Source: an uncultured Kiloniellaceae bacterium (lineage in GTDB: Bacteria; Pseudomonadota; Alphaproteobacteria; Kiloniellales; Kiloniellaceae). Taken from it: a DNA stretch of 64,000 nt. The stretch is taken from NCBI GenBank assembly GCA_947493695.1, contig CANLSF010000005.1:310001-374000 (forward strand). Direction: 5' to 3'. Shown here piece by piece: positions 25,918 to 34,135 of the stretch (its first letter is position 1; every line of letters begins with the position of its first letter). The position numbers and the translations under genes were made by a program. The notes beneath the pieces were generated by a model. The model ran no database searches and was not told the DNA's origin. It saw only the letters and a list, made by a program, of their open reading frames with translations.

Positions 25918-27105
25918 ATGAGTGCTGTAGCTCATCCTTCATCCGATTTATCGCGTAGCCCCAACCCGGTGCAGGTAACCGCAGTTGCGGCAGCCCTGGC
26001 TGTGATTGCGGCTTTGGCGGTCGCCACCTCCATGATCAGCCTGAAGCAGCTCCTGCTGTTCGGGATAGGGATCGGGCTAGGCCTCTCGCTCTATCACGCA
26101 ACCTTTGGCTTCACCGGCGCATACCGGCGCGCGATGGTCGAGGCCGATATCTCGGGCGTCACCGCACAACTTATCATGCTGGCGGTCGCCGTTCTGCTCT
26201 TCGCGCCCGTTCTGGCGCAGGGAGAAGCCTTCGGTCACGGTGTTGGCGGGGCCGTCGCGCCGGTCAGCATTTCCATGGCGTTCGGCGCATTCCTTTTTGG
26301 GATCGGCATGCAGCTGGGCGGTTCTTGTGCATCGGGCACCCTCTTCGCGGCGGGCGGCGGCAGCCTCAGGACTTTACTGGTCCTGGTCTTCTTCTGTATC
26401 GGCGCCTTTTGGGGCAGCCTTGATCTGGCCTCCTGGTCGCGTCTTCCCGGCGTAGGCTCGGTATCCCTGAGCGAGGAGTTGGGCTGGGAGATCGCGCTCC
26501 CGCTTCAGCTTGGCCTGTTGGCCCTTATATACGGCGTCATGCGCCTGCTGGGCGGAAAGCAAAAACGCCCACTCTGGGATAGCGAAGGTTTCAATTGGCG
26601 CATACTTCTGCGGGGGCCCTGGCCTCTTTTGTTGTCAGCACTTTTGCTGGCCTTGTTTAACTGGCTGACCCTGCTGGTGGCCGGGCACCCCTGGTCCATC
26701 ACATGGGCCTTCTCGCTCTGGGCAGCGAAAGCCGCTGTCTTCGTGGGCTGGGATCCCGCTACGAGCGGTTTCTGGTCAGGTGGCTTTCAACAGGCAGCCC
26801 TGGAGCGCGGACTGCTGCACGATGTAACTTCAGTGATGAATTTCGGGATCGTTCTGGGAGCGTTTCTGGCCGCGGCGCTGGCCGGCCGCCTCGCAAAGCC
26901 AACGGGCATCCCCGTCCGCTCGCTGTCCGCCGCTGTCCTGGGCGGCCTGGTTATGGGCTACGGAGCGCGGTTGTCCTATGGCTGCAATATCGGCGCATTC
27001 TTCAGCGGCGTTGCCTCGACGAGCCTGCACGGCTGGGTCTGGATTCTCTGCGCGCTCCCGGGCAATTATCTCGGAGTCCGCCTCAGGCCGTTTTTCAGGC
27101 TGTGA
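25918..27105 (+). CDS. YeeE/YedE family (thiosulfate/sulfur) transporter
   Basis: The 395-residue membrane protein has about nine or ten helices. Both halves carry the conserved cysteine-glycine loops of the family: MQLGGSCASGTLFAAGGG and SYGCNIGAFFSGVASTSLHG. In characterised YeeE/TsuA these cysteines relay thiosulfate through the pore. The N-terminal tail is polar and cytoplasmic. It lies directly downstream of the DUF302 gene and between the two Cys-repeat loci, so import of a sulfur compound into a cluster rich in cysteine proteins is an attractive but unproven link. It converges with the DUF6969-like gene after about 30 bases. Confidence 0.9.
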   Translation: MSAVAHPSSDLSRSPNPVQVTAVAAALAVIAALAVATSMISLKQLLLFGIGIGLGLSLYHATFGFTGAYRRAMVEADISGVTAQLIMLAVAVLLFAPVLAQGEAFGHGVGGAVAPVSISMAFGAFLFGIGMQLGGSCASGTLFAAGGGSLRTLLVLVFFCIGAFWGSLDLASWSRLPGVGSVSLSEELGWEIALPLQLGLLALIYGVMRLLGGKQKRPLWDSEGFNWRILLRGPWPLLLSALLLALFNWLTLLVAGHPWSITWAFSLWAAKAAVFVGWDPATSGFWSGGFQQAALERGLLHDVTSVMNFGIVLGAFLAAALAGRLAKPTGIPVRSLSAAVLGGLVMGYGARLSYGCNIGAFFSGVASTSLHGWVWILCALPGNYLGVRLRPFFRL

Positions 27106-27137
27106 GACAAACCTCCGGGTCTCAAGGCCCAGCCGCG

Positions 27138-27887
27138 TCAGCCCCAGCTGCTGTTAAGAAACAAGTTCTCTTTAGGTGCCTCGGAGAGCGCTTTATGTAC
27201 GGCTTTGATCTGGTCATCGACTGAAATCTTGATACTGGAAGTCACTTCGAGATTCCGGTCCTCGTAAACGTCTTCCTTCGGATGATCCGCCTGCCACTTC
27301 TCGATTTCGGCGTCCCGCTGCCTCAGAAGCTCCTCAATTTGAGGACGGAACAAACGCACGATACCACTGATCCATTTGTTTGCCGCCAGGCAGGGGAAAG
27401 TATGATCGATCTCGAAGGCATCGAGCATCGCGATGACACTATCGGCAGAATAAAAGGTTTCGCCCGTCACCCAGCGATTGGTCGTGAAGAGTGCGATCGG
27501 GAAGCCCTGCTTATCCATCGAAATCGCGATGATATGAGCCAGCGCATCTTCACCTAAAGGCCGCGTTCCCTCACCCTCGTAAGGCGCCGGCCAGATACCG
27601 TTGGGAATTCCACCGGAGCGCAAGAAGGTATGGAAATGGCCATTCTCGCCGTCCGTGCCGCGGTGAGCGTGGTAGTAATACTGACTGAAGGTCTCCGCGT
27701 CATAGACATCACCGCTCGGATAGTGGTCCCATTCGTAGAAGGTGCCCTGGTTGGCAAGGACCTGACCAACAACGTTAGCCGAAGTCTTATTCAGAACCCT
27801 GTAAGCCTCGACAATCTCGCTACCGGCCTTGGACATGCCCTCCAGCTGCGCTTTGCTCAGGCCCGCGATCGTAGTGCTAACAGTCAT
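27138..27887 (-). CDS. DUF6969-like protein of unknown function
   Basis: The 249-residue soluble protein has no signal peptide. A striking aromatic and histidine-rich block occurs at about residues 50-85 (YEWDHYPSGDVYDAETFSQ, YYYHAHRG, EHGHFHTF-like ENGHFHTFLRSG). This pattern is what I recall of the DUF6969 family, and its His cluster looks like a metal site. No enzymatic role is known to me. It is transcribed away from the SNase-like gene (84-base gap, same strand) and may be the last gene of a minus-strand series. The family name is tentative; the gene itself is solid. Confidence 0.78.
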   Translation of the reverse strand: MTVSTTIAGLSKAQLEGMSKAGSEIVEAYRVLNKTSANVVGQVLANQGTFYEWDHYPSGDVYDAETFSQYYYHAHRGTDGENGHFHTFLRSGGIPNGIWPAPYEGEGTRPLGEDALAHIIAISMDKQGFPIALFTTNRWVTGETFYSADSVIAMLDAFEIDHTFPCLAANKWISGIVRLFRPQIEELLRQRDAEIEKWQADHPKEDVYEDRNLEVTSSIKISVDDQIKAVHKALSEAPKENLFLNSSWG

Positions 27888-27971
27888 CGTATCCCTCTTA
27901 CGTAAGATCCCACTCAGGCCCTATATCAAGCCCTGGGGGCATCAGTCTCTAGAAGCCACGCGGGAAAGGCC

Positions 27972-28460
27972 TCACTTACCGGCCTCACCTTCATTCGCAC
28001 GCCATACCCAAGGCAGCGTGAACTGCCCTCGCCATAACGCTCGTTCTGCAGTCTGCGCCCCGGCCATCGCCGTCTTGTAGCGCTGCGGTGCATCTTCCAC
28101 TGCAACCGCCCATCCGGTGTGTGTCATTCCTTCGGCAAGATCGTAACCCGCCGCCCGGCACACACCAAGAACGTTACCGTTCTCTTGCTGAGACTCAAGA
28201 TCGCAAACCACCGATACGCCTGCAGTCAGGTCCATCAAAGCCGACTTGGCAATCAAACCGCAGTTGATCTCCTTCGTCGGCCAATTGCAGGTCTGTCCCA
28301 ACTCTGGCGCATCGACACCTAGCAGATCGATCTTCCGGCCTGCAACTTCAAGCGAATCACCATCAATGATACGTGAAGCACCGGTGATCGTCTCAGCCGA
28401 CACCGACGGAATGGCCAGCATAACCGAGGCTAAGACGGTTAACAGGGAAAGCTCTTTCAT
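27972..28460 (-). CDS. Exported thermonuclease-fold (SNase) protein lacking catalytic arginines
   Basis: The 162-residue protein has a signal peptide (MKELSLLTVLASVMLAI, cleavage near VSA) and an SNase OB-fold: RIIDGDSLEVAGRKIDLLGV, DAPELGQTC, then CRAAGYDLAEGMTHTGWA and LWRGQFTLPWVWR. The fold, DAPE acid and family cysteines are kept. At the first catalytic arginine (usual IRL.GIDAPE) the sequence has Asp in KIDLLGVDAPE. At the second (usual DRYGR) it has NGN. Both arginines essential in staphylococcal nuclease are thus replaced, suggesting a non-nuclease role. The ATG at 28460 has AAGGTG upstream and begins the signal peptide. It stands between the DUF6969-like and cytochrome c genes. Confidence 0.8.
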   Translation of the reverse strand: MKELSLLTVLASVMLAIPSVSAETITGASRIIDGDSLEVAGRKIDLLGVDAPELGQTCNWPTKEINCGLIAKSALMDLTAGVSVVCDLESQQENGNVLGVCRAAGYDLAEGMTHTGWAVAVEDAPQRYKTAMAGAQTAERALWRGQFTLPWVWRANEGEAGK

Positions 28461-28554
28461 CCTGATCACCTTGCAAAGCTCCACCCAGAAGCGATTTCAG
28501 GTCCCTGCCGAAGACTAAGGCACATGCTGTCGCATGCCGCCAAATCACCCGTTG

Positions 28555-28983
28555 CTATGATGTCTCTTTCAACAGGAACGCAATCAGATCATGGCGCTGG
28601 CCTTCTTTCTTCAAGCCAGGGAACGACATCTTGGTCTTGGGAACAAACTTTTTCGGCTTGGTGAGGAATTCGTCAAGAGTCGCTGCGGACCAGACCACAT
28701 CGGCAGCCTTCATGGCCTTTGAGTACTTGTAGCCTTCTAGCGTTCCCGAAGTTCGCCCAAAAACGCCTGTCAGATTTGGACCGATCCTGCCTTTACCCTT
28801 GCTGCCAACGACGTGGCAGACGAAGCACTTCTTGGCGACCTTCGCGCCTTTTTCCGGGTCACCTGTCCACTCAACCCCCTCCAGCGAAACCGGCTCGGCC
28901 TGAAGTCCGGAGATTGGTGTAATGGCGAGACAAGCAATCGCCGCCGCCTGACATAGTCCTTTAAACATCATCATTTTTCCCAT
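28555..28983 (-). CDS. Class I c-type cytochrome (cytochrome c2-like)
   Basis: The 142-residue protein has a signal peptide ending near GLQA-E and one haem site: CFVCH (Cys53, Cys56, His57), with Met119 in PKTKMSFPG as the sixth ligand. IGPNLTGVFGRTSG and YKYSKAMKAADVVWS are classic cytochrome c class I segments. It should be a periplasmic electron carrier. The ATG at 28983 is chosen; the longest frame begins inside the upstream terminator at 29042-29088. It follows the CNPC-P460 gene on the same strand but behind that terminator, so it has its own or a read-through transcript. It is a plausible electron partner of the P460 domain. Confidence 0.9.
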   Translation of the reverse strand: MGKMMMFKGLCQAAAIACLAITPISGLQAEPVSLEGVEWTGDPEKGAKVAKKCFVCHVVGSKGKGRIGPNLTGVFGRTSGTLEGYKYSKAMKAADVVWSAATLDEFLTKPKKFVPKTKMSFPGLKKEGQRHDLIAFLLKETS

Positions 28984-29041
28984 CACTTTCAACACAGTGA
29001 CTTGATTTCTTAACTTGAAACCAAAGTTCAAATCCGAGCCT

Positions 29042-29088
29042 GAAAAAAACGGGATATGCCGCCGCCAAAGCAACAACACATCCCGTTT
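29042..29088 (-). terminator. Rho-independent terminator of the CNPC-P460 gene
   Basis: Minus-strand stem AAACGGGAT/ATCCCGTTT (9 pairs, loop of about 24) runs straight into a further T run (seven T in all), then TCAGG. It begins 38 bases after the stop codon of the gene at 29127. Confidence 0.78.
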
Positions 29089-29126
29089 GATTCTTCAAAG
29101 CGCGATCTCTCAACGCTTATGCCAGC

Positions 29127-30338
29127 TTAGTTACCAGCAGTCCGCAGCTCTTCAGGCAGGAAGAACTGGAAATCCTGGTCATCGCCGACAGCGATGTGAC
29201 AGTCCTTACAGAAAGCGACACTGCCAGAGCCTTTACCACCGGTTACTCCGATGACCTGTCCGCTAGGCATCATCAGCGTGTAACGCCAATCGCCGCCATC
29301 CGCATCGAAACCAGTCGACATCTTTTCCATCAGGAAGAGTGGTCCCGGACTGACCCGTCCACCCGCAGAAACGGTGAAACTGTCTTTCGCCAGGATCGAT
29401 CCGACCGGCATCGTACCGCCGTCTTCGAACTTGCTGTATTCCGACTTGGCAACATCGTTTGAGAAGTTGTTTACAAGACGACCGCCGTGGGTGTCCGAGG
29501 TGTAGGAAATCTTCGAGAAACGAGGCCAGTCCTTATAGGCCACGGCGCTCGGATTGCCTGACTTAGCGTAACCGGCAACCATTTCATCGATGATGCAGTC
29601 ATAAACCCGCATCATTTCGGAACCCGTCAGCTCCGCAGAGCCCGAAGCTGCCGCACAAGGATTGCACGGGTTGCAGGGGTTACACGGATTGCACGGATTG
29701 GCTGCTGCGCAGGGGTTTGCTGCCGCACAGGGATTGCACGGATTCTTGGCTGCACAAGGATTACAAGGATTGCAGGCCTTAGCCGCACAAGGATTACAGG
29801 GATTACATGCCTTTGCCGCACAGGGGTTGCACGGGTTCTTAGCTGCGCAGGGATTGCAAGGATTGCACGCCTTTGCCGCGCAAGGATTGCAGGGGTTGCA
29901 GGCCTTTTTTGCTGCACAGGGATTCGCAGCCGCTAAGCGCGGAACGATGCAGCGTGCGGATACGCCACCGGCTGCTCCAGCTGCACAAGGATTGCAGGGA
30001 TTGCAAGGGTTACAGGCGTTCGCTGCACAGGGATTGCACGGATTACAAGGATTTGCCGCAGCGCAGGGGTTGCAGGGGTTCTTGGCTGCGCAAGGGTTAC
30101 ATGGGTTTTTCGCTGCACAGGGGTTGCATGGATTACACGCATTTTTGGCTGCGCAGGGGTTACATGGATTTGCCGCAGCGCAACTGGCAACAGCATGACC
30201 AGGCAGCGCCGTGACACTTACCGCAACTGCACCTACACCCACAGCCAATCCCAGGACGAGCGGTATCGCCGTGGTTGTGGTCAGCAGGTTGTCTTTTAGC
30301 CCGGTGATAATTCTCTCTCGAGATAGTCTGTCGCCCAT
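29127..30338 (-). CDS. CNPC-repeat protein fused to a cytochrome P460 domain
   Basis: The 403-residue protein has three parts. Residues about 1-52 are an export signal like that of the small paralogue ([20 protein letters not shown]). Residues 53-228 are a low-complexity array with about 41 cysteines, mostly as Cys-Asn-Pro-Cys turns joined by Ala-Ala-Lys or Lys-Ala, interrupted once at 121-140. Residues 240-403 are a cytochrome P460 domain with [11 protein letters not shown], the [11 protein letters not shown] and [13 protein letters not shown] blocks and a CKDCH haem-c site (377-381). P460 proteins oxidise hydroxylamine or bind NO; the activity here is unknown. The ATG at 30338 has a perfect AAGGAGGT; the longer frame from 30518 is rejected. 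The repeat array plus P460 fusion is unusual. Confidence 0.88.
   Translation of the reverse strand: MGDRLSRERIITGLKDNLLTTTTAIPLVLGLAVGVGAVAVSVTALPGHAVASCAAANPCNPCAAKNACNPCNPCAAKNPCNPCAAKNPCNPCAAANPCNPCNPCAANACNPCNPCNPCAAGAAGGVSARCIVPRLAAANPCAAKKACNPCNPCAAKACNPCNPCAAKNPCNPCAAKACNPCNPCAAKACNPCNPCAAKNPCNPCAAANPCAAANPCNPCNPCNPCNPCAAASGSAELTGSEMMRVYDCIIDEMVAGYAKSGNPSAVAYKDWPRFSKISYTSDTHGGRLVNNFSNDVAKSEYSKFEDGGTMPVGSILAKDSFTVSAGGRVSPGPLFLMEKMSTGFDADGGDWRYTLMMPSGQVIGVTGGKGSGSVAFCKDCHIAVGDDQDFQFFLPEELRTAGN
29650..30185 (-). repeat. CNPC-encoding DNA repeat array inside the P460 fusion gene
   Basis: The DNA repeats short units of 9 to 21 bases encoding Cys-Asn-Pro-Cys and Ala-Ala-Lys. Copies vary at third codon positions, so the array is not a recent exact duplication and is held by selection on the protein. 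Its repetitiveness makes length variation between strains by slippage or recombination likely. Confidence 0.75.
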
Positions 30339-30382
30339 CTCCACCTCCTTGATTATGTTTTTTTGCCCACCCCTTCGTGGAA

Positions 30383-30408
30383 GAGAACCGGGCTCGCGCC
30401 CGGTTCTC
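30383..30408 (-). promoter_or_regulatory. Stem-loop in the 5' leader of the CNPC-P460 gene
   Basis: A perfect 11-pair stem GAGAACCGGGC/GCCCGGTTCTC with a four-base loop lies 45 bases upstream of the chosen start at 30338 and ahead of a seven-A tract. No T run follows, so it is not a simple terminator on either strand. An mRNA-stabilising or regulatory leader hairpin is possible. The remaining 30409-30656 spacer shows no other feature beyond likely promoters for this gene and the divergent antiporter. Confidence 0.6.
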
Positions 30409-30656
30409 CCGCGAGATCCTCGAGGGATGAGGACTTTGCTTAAGATCCAGCTCCCCGAGTGCTGGAAAGGAGCTGAACCACTGCTCGTCGAATTCAGCCT
30501 TTTGAACTGACCCGACAATCAGTATATCCAACAATAGGCAGTTTTATTCGCGATGATGCAGAGTTACACAGACTTGTGAACGTACGTGATAAACTGTGCT
30601 TAACTCTCGCGAACAGGTAACACACCGAATACTCTAACCGACTTTTTCAGGGTTTT

Positions 30657-31943
30657 ATGACGACTTCAGATCTCTCGCCATTCGAGGCCGCAGCCGCTCT
30701 TATCGTTCTTGCCGCCGTCCTTGGATATCTAAACTATAAGTTTATAAAACTTCCACAAACCATTGGTTTAACGATAATTGGTGCGGTCGCTTCCTTGGCA
30801 CTCCTGGGAGCTGACAAGCTGTTCCCTCAGATTGCGATGGGCGCGGCGTTGCACGACTTCGTCAAGGATCTGGATTTTCACTCGACCCTGATGAACGGCA
30901 TGCTGTCGTTTCTCCTGTTCGCGGGCGCTCTACACGTCGACCTGAGCAGCCTGTCCAAACGCAAGTGGACTGTCCTGGCGATGGCGACAATCGGGATCGG
31001 GCTCTCGACCGCGATCGTCGGCTTTGGCTTCAAGTACCTGGCGCTCGCGGTGGGTTTTGACGTCCCCTTGGCCTGGTGTCTGGTTTTTGGAGCTCTGATA
31101 AGTCCCACCGACCCGGTTGCAGTGATGGGTATTCTGAAGTCGGCGCGCGTGCCGGCCACGCTGGAAGCCAAGGTCGCGGGTGAGAGCCTCTTCAATGATG
31201 GCGTCGGTGTCGTGATCTTTTCCATCCTGCTCGCCTCGGCCATGAGTGGCGAGCCGCTTTCGCTGGTGGATGCCGGCCAGTTGTTTGTCCAGGAAGCCAT
31301 TGGCGGTGCGGTTCTGGGCTTGATCATTGGGGGCCTGGCTTTTCTGGCCATGCGCTCAATCGACGAGCACAACATCGAGGTCCTGATCACCCTGGCATTG
31401 GTGATGGGCGGCTACGCACTGGCACAACGGCTGCACGTTGCCGGTCCTGTGGTTATGGCAGTGGCAGGTCTTCTCATCGGCAACCACGGCTCGCGCCTCG
31501 CCATGAGCGCGCGTACCCGCGAGCATCTGAACAATTTTTGGGCGCTGCTCGATGAAATTCTCAACTCCGTGCTGTTCCTGCTGATCGGGTTGGAGATTGT
31601 CGCCATTGCACAGGATGCCGGTCATCTGCTTCTCGGGGTTCTGAGTATCTTCCTGGTGCTTGCCGCCCGCTGCGTGGGTGTCGGTGTCCCCATGCTCTTT
31701 ATGTCCAGGATCGCGGACTTCACCCGGGGTGCCTATCCGATTCTGGTGTGGGGCGGGCTGCGCGGCGGTATTTCGATTGCCCTGGCCCTCTCCCTTCCCG
31801 ACAGCCCGATCCGCGAAACGATCCTGACGGCAACCTATGTCATCGTGGTGTTCTCGGTTGTCGTCCAGGGGGCGACTGTTGGAAAAGTGGCCAGACACTT
31901 CGTCCCAAAGGACGAGCAGCAGGCCGAAAACCCGCACCATTGA
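30657..31943 (+). CDS. CPA1-family Na+/H+ (cation/proton) antiporter, NhaP-like
   Basis: The 428-residue protein has about twelve to thirteen membrane helices. Family motifs are FAGALHVDLSSL, the ion-site segments GALISPTDPVAVMGILK and AGESLFNDGVGVVIFSIL (Asn-Asp pair as in CPA1 antiporters), and WGGLRGGISIALALSLP near the C-terminus. It exchanges cytoplasmic Na+ or K+ for protons, giving salt and pH tolerance, in keeping with a marine source. No long cytoplasmic regulatory tail is present, so it is a short NhaP-type form. It is monocistronic, divergent from the CNPC-P460 gene. Confidence 0.92.
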   Translation: MTTSDLSPFEAAAALIVLAAVLGYLNYKFIKLPQTIGLTIIGAVASLALLGADKLFPQIAMGAALHDFVKDLDFHSTLMNGMLSFLLFAGALHVDLSSLSKRKWTVLAMATIGIGLSTAIVGFGFKYLALAVGFDVPLAWCLVFGALISPTDPVAVMGILKSARVPATLEAKVAGESLFNDGVGVVIFSILLASAMSGEPLSLVDAGQLFVQEAIGGAVLGLIIGGLAFLAMRSIDEHNIEVLITLALVMGGYALAQRLHVAGPVVMAVAGLLIGNHGSRLAMSARTREHLNNFWALLDEILNSVLFLLIGLEIVAIAQDAGHLLLGVLSIFLVLAARCVGVGVPMLFMSRIADFTRGAYPILVWGGLRGGISIALALSLPDSPIRETILTATYVIVVFSVVVQGATVGKVARHFVPKDEQQAENPHH

Positions 31944-32084
31944 GGTAAATTCAAGGAGCTGGGAAACGCAGAATCGCGCCGATTGCAAAAATTGTGGTCA
32001 ATCTTGCGCGACTCTCCTGCTTGTTTTGGCCTGACTCGTGGTACACTAACGATTGAATAAAGTTAACGCAGAGAGAATGAAGCC

Positions 32085-34007
32085 GTGACGGATCAAAAGG
32101 TTAACGCGATCGTCGCTCATCAGAAGTGCGCTTTTCAACCTGAGCCCACCCTCGCATCCATCGCGCCCTGGCAGATAAGTTTCGCCGCCCTGATCACCCT
32201 TCTGGTGGTGCTCATGATCGGCCCCTCCGCCCTGCGGGCGCAGAACATCAACTGGACCGATCCGCAAAGTCCTCTCCTGAAAGCCGTCGTGACCCACCAG
32301 CGCATTGCCAACGAGCGCGAGGTGGGCAACATCCTCGTTATGCGCGGTGACCGTCCCTTTGCCGGGGTGACCCGCATGACTCTGGTGGCTGGTGACTCGC
32401 TCATCACAGGGGATCAGACTGCAATCGTCGGCTATGCCGATCAGTCCTGGGAGGCCGTGGTTCACCCCAATACGCAGATCGACTTTAAAGGCGGCGAGAT
32501 CAAGGTCATCTTTGGGCGTATGTTCGTACAGCTAAAGCCCTCCGAACAGAACCTGCTGCCGATTTCCGTGACAAGCAACTACGGCACGGTAACGGCCGGA
32601 ACATCCAGCTTCGAGATCGATGTGAGCGAAGAGCGGGCTGTCATGACCGTGATCGCCGGCAGCATCGACCTTACCAGACCTTCGTCCGAAGTAGTTACCT
32701 TGCAGGCTCTGGATGAAGCCGTCCTGATCAAGGACGCTCCTGTGGTGACACGCCCGATCAGCAGCGATAGCTTTGCCAAGATCGGCACCAGGATCGCAAC
32801 CTTGTCCAACCTGGGTGTCGTCTCATCGCCCGGCGAAGTCTCGTCCGCTCAGGAGACAGCAATCGCGAGTAACGATCCGCAGAAAGACGGTCAGCTGGCC
32901 CGAAACCAGACAGCTCAGAGCCTGCTCAATCAGCTGGGTTATGACGCCGGTCCCCCTGATGGTGTTGCCGGTCCGCGGACCCTGCGCGCCGTTGCGGCGT
33001 TTCGTCTGGATCAGAAGCTCGCGGGCACCACGGAGATCAACGACACTCTGATCGCTGCGCTGCGGGCGATGCCGGTCAATCAGGCTCCCGAACGGGTAGC
33101 TCCCCCCAAAGCGGCCCCGCAAGTCGCAGAAGTCTCTCAACAGCAGGCACCTCAAGAAGAAGCGCCGGCCGGTGTGCCCGATGTGACCAACCTGGATTTT
33201 GATAAGGCGCGCCTGATGCTGATTCAGAGCGAACAGCTGATCGGGCGCGTCACCTACCAGATTAACGAGGATGTCGCCCCGGGAACGGTCCTGCGGCAGT
33301 CCCCTGCCCCCGGATCAACTACACAAGCAAGCTCGTCCGTCGATCTGATTGTGGCCCGTGCGCCCGTCAAAACGCCGTCCGCGCCTGAAACGGCGTCAGT
33401 ATCTGAAGCTCCCGCAACAGAGACCCAGGTCACAGCGGCAAATCCGGTTAGCGTACCTCCACCGCCTCCTGCAGCGGCTGCGGACACGGCTGCCAGCGAT
33501 GCCGCCAGAGAAACAGCCGCCGAGGTGGATGCTTTTCTGGACTCAAAAGGCTATCTGGGAACTCAGGATGAGGTTGTCAGCCTCTTCAGGCCCGAGCAAA
33601 AACTCAACTCCGCCGGTCCGGTAGACGCAAATGTCCTCAGCCGTGACGAGCTCTCAGCCTGCCTCAGGATTGAGGACGACTATCTGGCGCAAAAGCTGCG
33701 TGCGGGGACCTCTAGTCAGAAACAGGATGCCACCGCTGACGAGATTGCGGCCCTGGATGTGCAGCTGGACGACACGCTTCCGAAAACCGATCCGAACAAG
33801 CCCGAGACACTGGAAGCCTACAACAAGCTTCTTGAAAAAAGGCATCGGCTCTTTGCCGAGTACAAGGACAAGATCCTGCCCGAAGCCAGGCAAAACGACC
33901 GGGCCTTAAAGGCATTGGAGCGTAGTTTCAAGGCGGACTGCGGACAACGCCCCTATCGCGCCGACGACCTGGATGCTGCTCGGAAGAAAGCTTCTCTGAC
34001 CCGCTAA
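32085..34007 (+). CDS. FecR, peptidoglycan-binding and PASTA domain envelope protein
   Basis: The 640-residue protein combines domains rarely seen together. A membrane or signal segment (WQISFAALITLLVVLMIG, residues about 25-45) precedes a FecR domain (about 75-205: VGNILVMRGDRPFAG through GTVTAGTSSFEIDVSEERAV). A PG_binding_1 motif (about 275-325, LLNQLGYDAGPPDGVAGPRT) and a PASTA-like domain (about 365-425, GVPDVTNLDFDKARLMLIQS, GTVLRQSPAPGSTTQ) follow. A Pro/Ala linker leads to a helical C-terminus with coiled-coil character. It probably sits at the cell wall. The GTG at 32085 has GAGAGAA upstream. No sigma-FecI partner is adjacent, so a transport-regulator role is unlikely. Confidence 0.82.
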   Translation: MTDQKVNAIVAHQKCAFQPEPTLASIAPWQISFAALITLLVVLMIGPSALRAQNINWTDPQSPLLKAVVTHQRIANEREVGNILVMRGDRPFAGVTRMTLVAGDSLITGDQTAIVGYADQSWEAVVHPNTQIDFKGGEIKVIFGRMFVQLKPSEQNLLPISVTSNYGTVTAGTSSFEIDVSEERAVMTVIAGSIDLTRPSSEVVTLQALDEAVLIKDAPVVTRPISSDSFAKIGTRIATLSNLGVVSSPGEVSSAQETAIASNDPQKDGQLARNQTAQSLLNQLGYDAGPPDGVAGPRTLRAVAAFRLDQKLAGTTEINDTLIAALRAMPVNQAPERVAPPKAAPQVAEVSQQQAPQEEAPAGVPDVTNLDFDKARLMLIQSEQLIGRVTYQINEDVAPGTVLRQSPAPGSTTQASSSVDLIVARAPVKTPSAPETASVSEAPATETQVTAANPVSVPPPPPAAAADTAASDAARETAAEVDAFLDSKGYLGTQDEVVSLFRPEQKLNSAGPVDANVLSRDELSACLRIEDDYLAQKLRAGTSSQKQDATADEIAALDVQLDDTLPKTDPNKPETLEAYNKLLEKRHRLFAEYKDKILPEARQNDRALKALERSFKADCGQRPYRADDLDAARKKASLTR

Positions 34008-34066
34008 TCCCGGATTAACGCGTAGCGCTCAGGCTCCTTCGGGGTCTTGCACACTTTCCGAATTAT

Positions 34067-34114
34067 GAGGGCGATTGTTCCTGACCAAAAATGTCAGGAG
34101 AAACAATCGCCCTC
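34067..34114. terminator. Long stem-loop between convergent genes
   Basis: Stem GAGGGCGATTGTT/AACAATCGCCCTC (13 perfect pairs) encloses a second stem CCTGAC/GTCAGG with a three-base bulge and a 7-base loop. It lies 59 bases after the FecR-PASTA stop and 21 bases beyond the convergent di-haem gene stop. It is followed by TCTATT on the plus strand. Likely a shared terminator for both. Confidence 0.72.
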
Positions 34115-34135
34115 TCTATTACGATCCGCTCAAGC

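Noticed and set aside
29650-30185. Possible CRISPR array
   Set aside because: The units are short, variable and in frame with a protein; there are no unique spacers and no cas genes.
29662-30198. Plus-strand open frame of 178 residues with Gly-Leu-Gln-His repeats
   Set aside because: It is the antisense of the CNPC repeat array. Repetitive DNA without stops on either strand creates it; the minus strand has signal peptide, ribosome site, terminator and a P460 domain.
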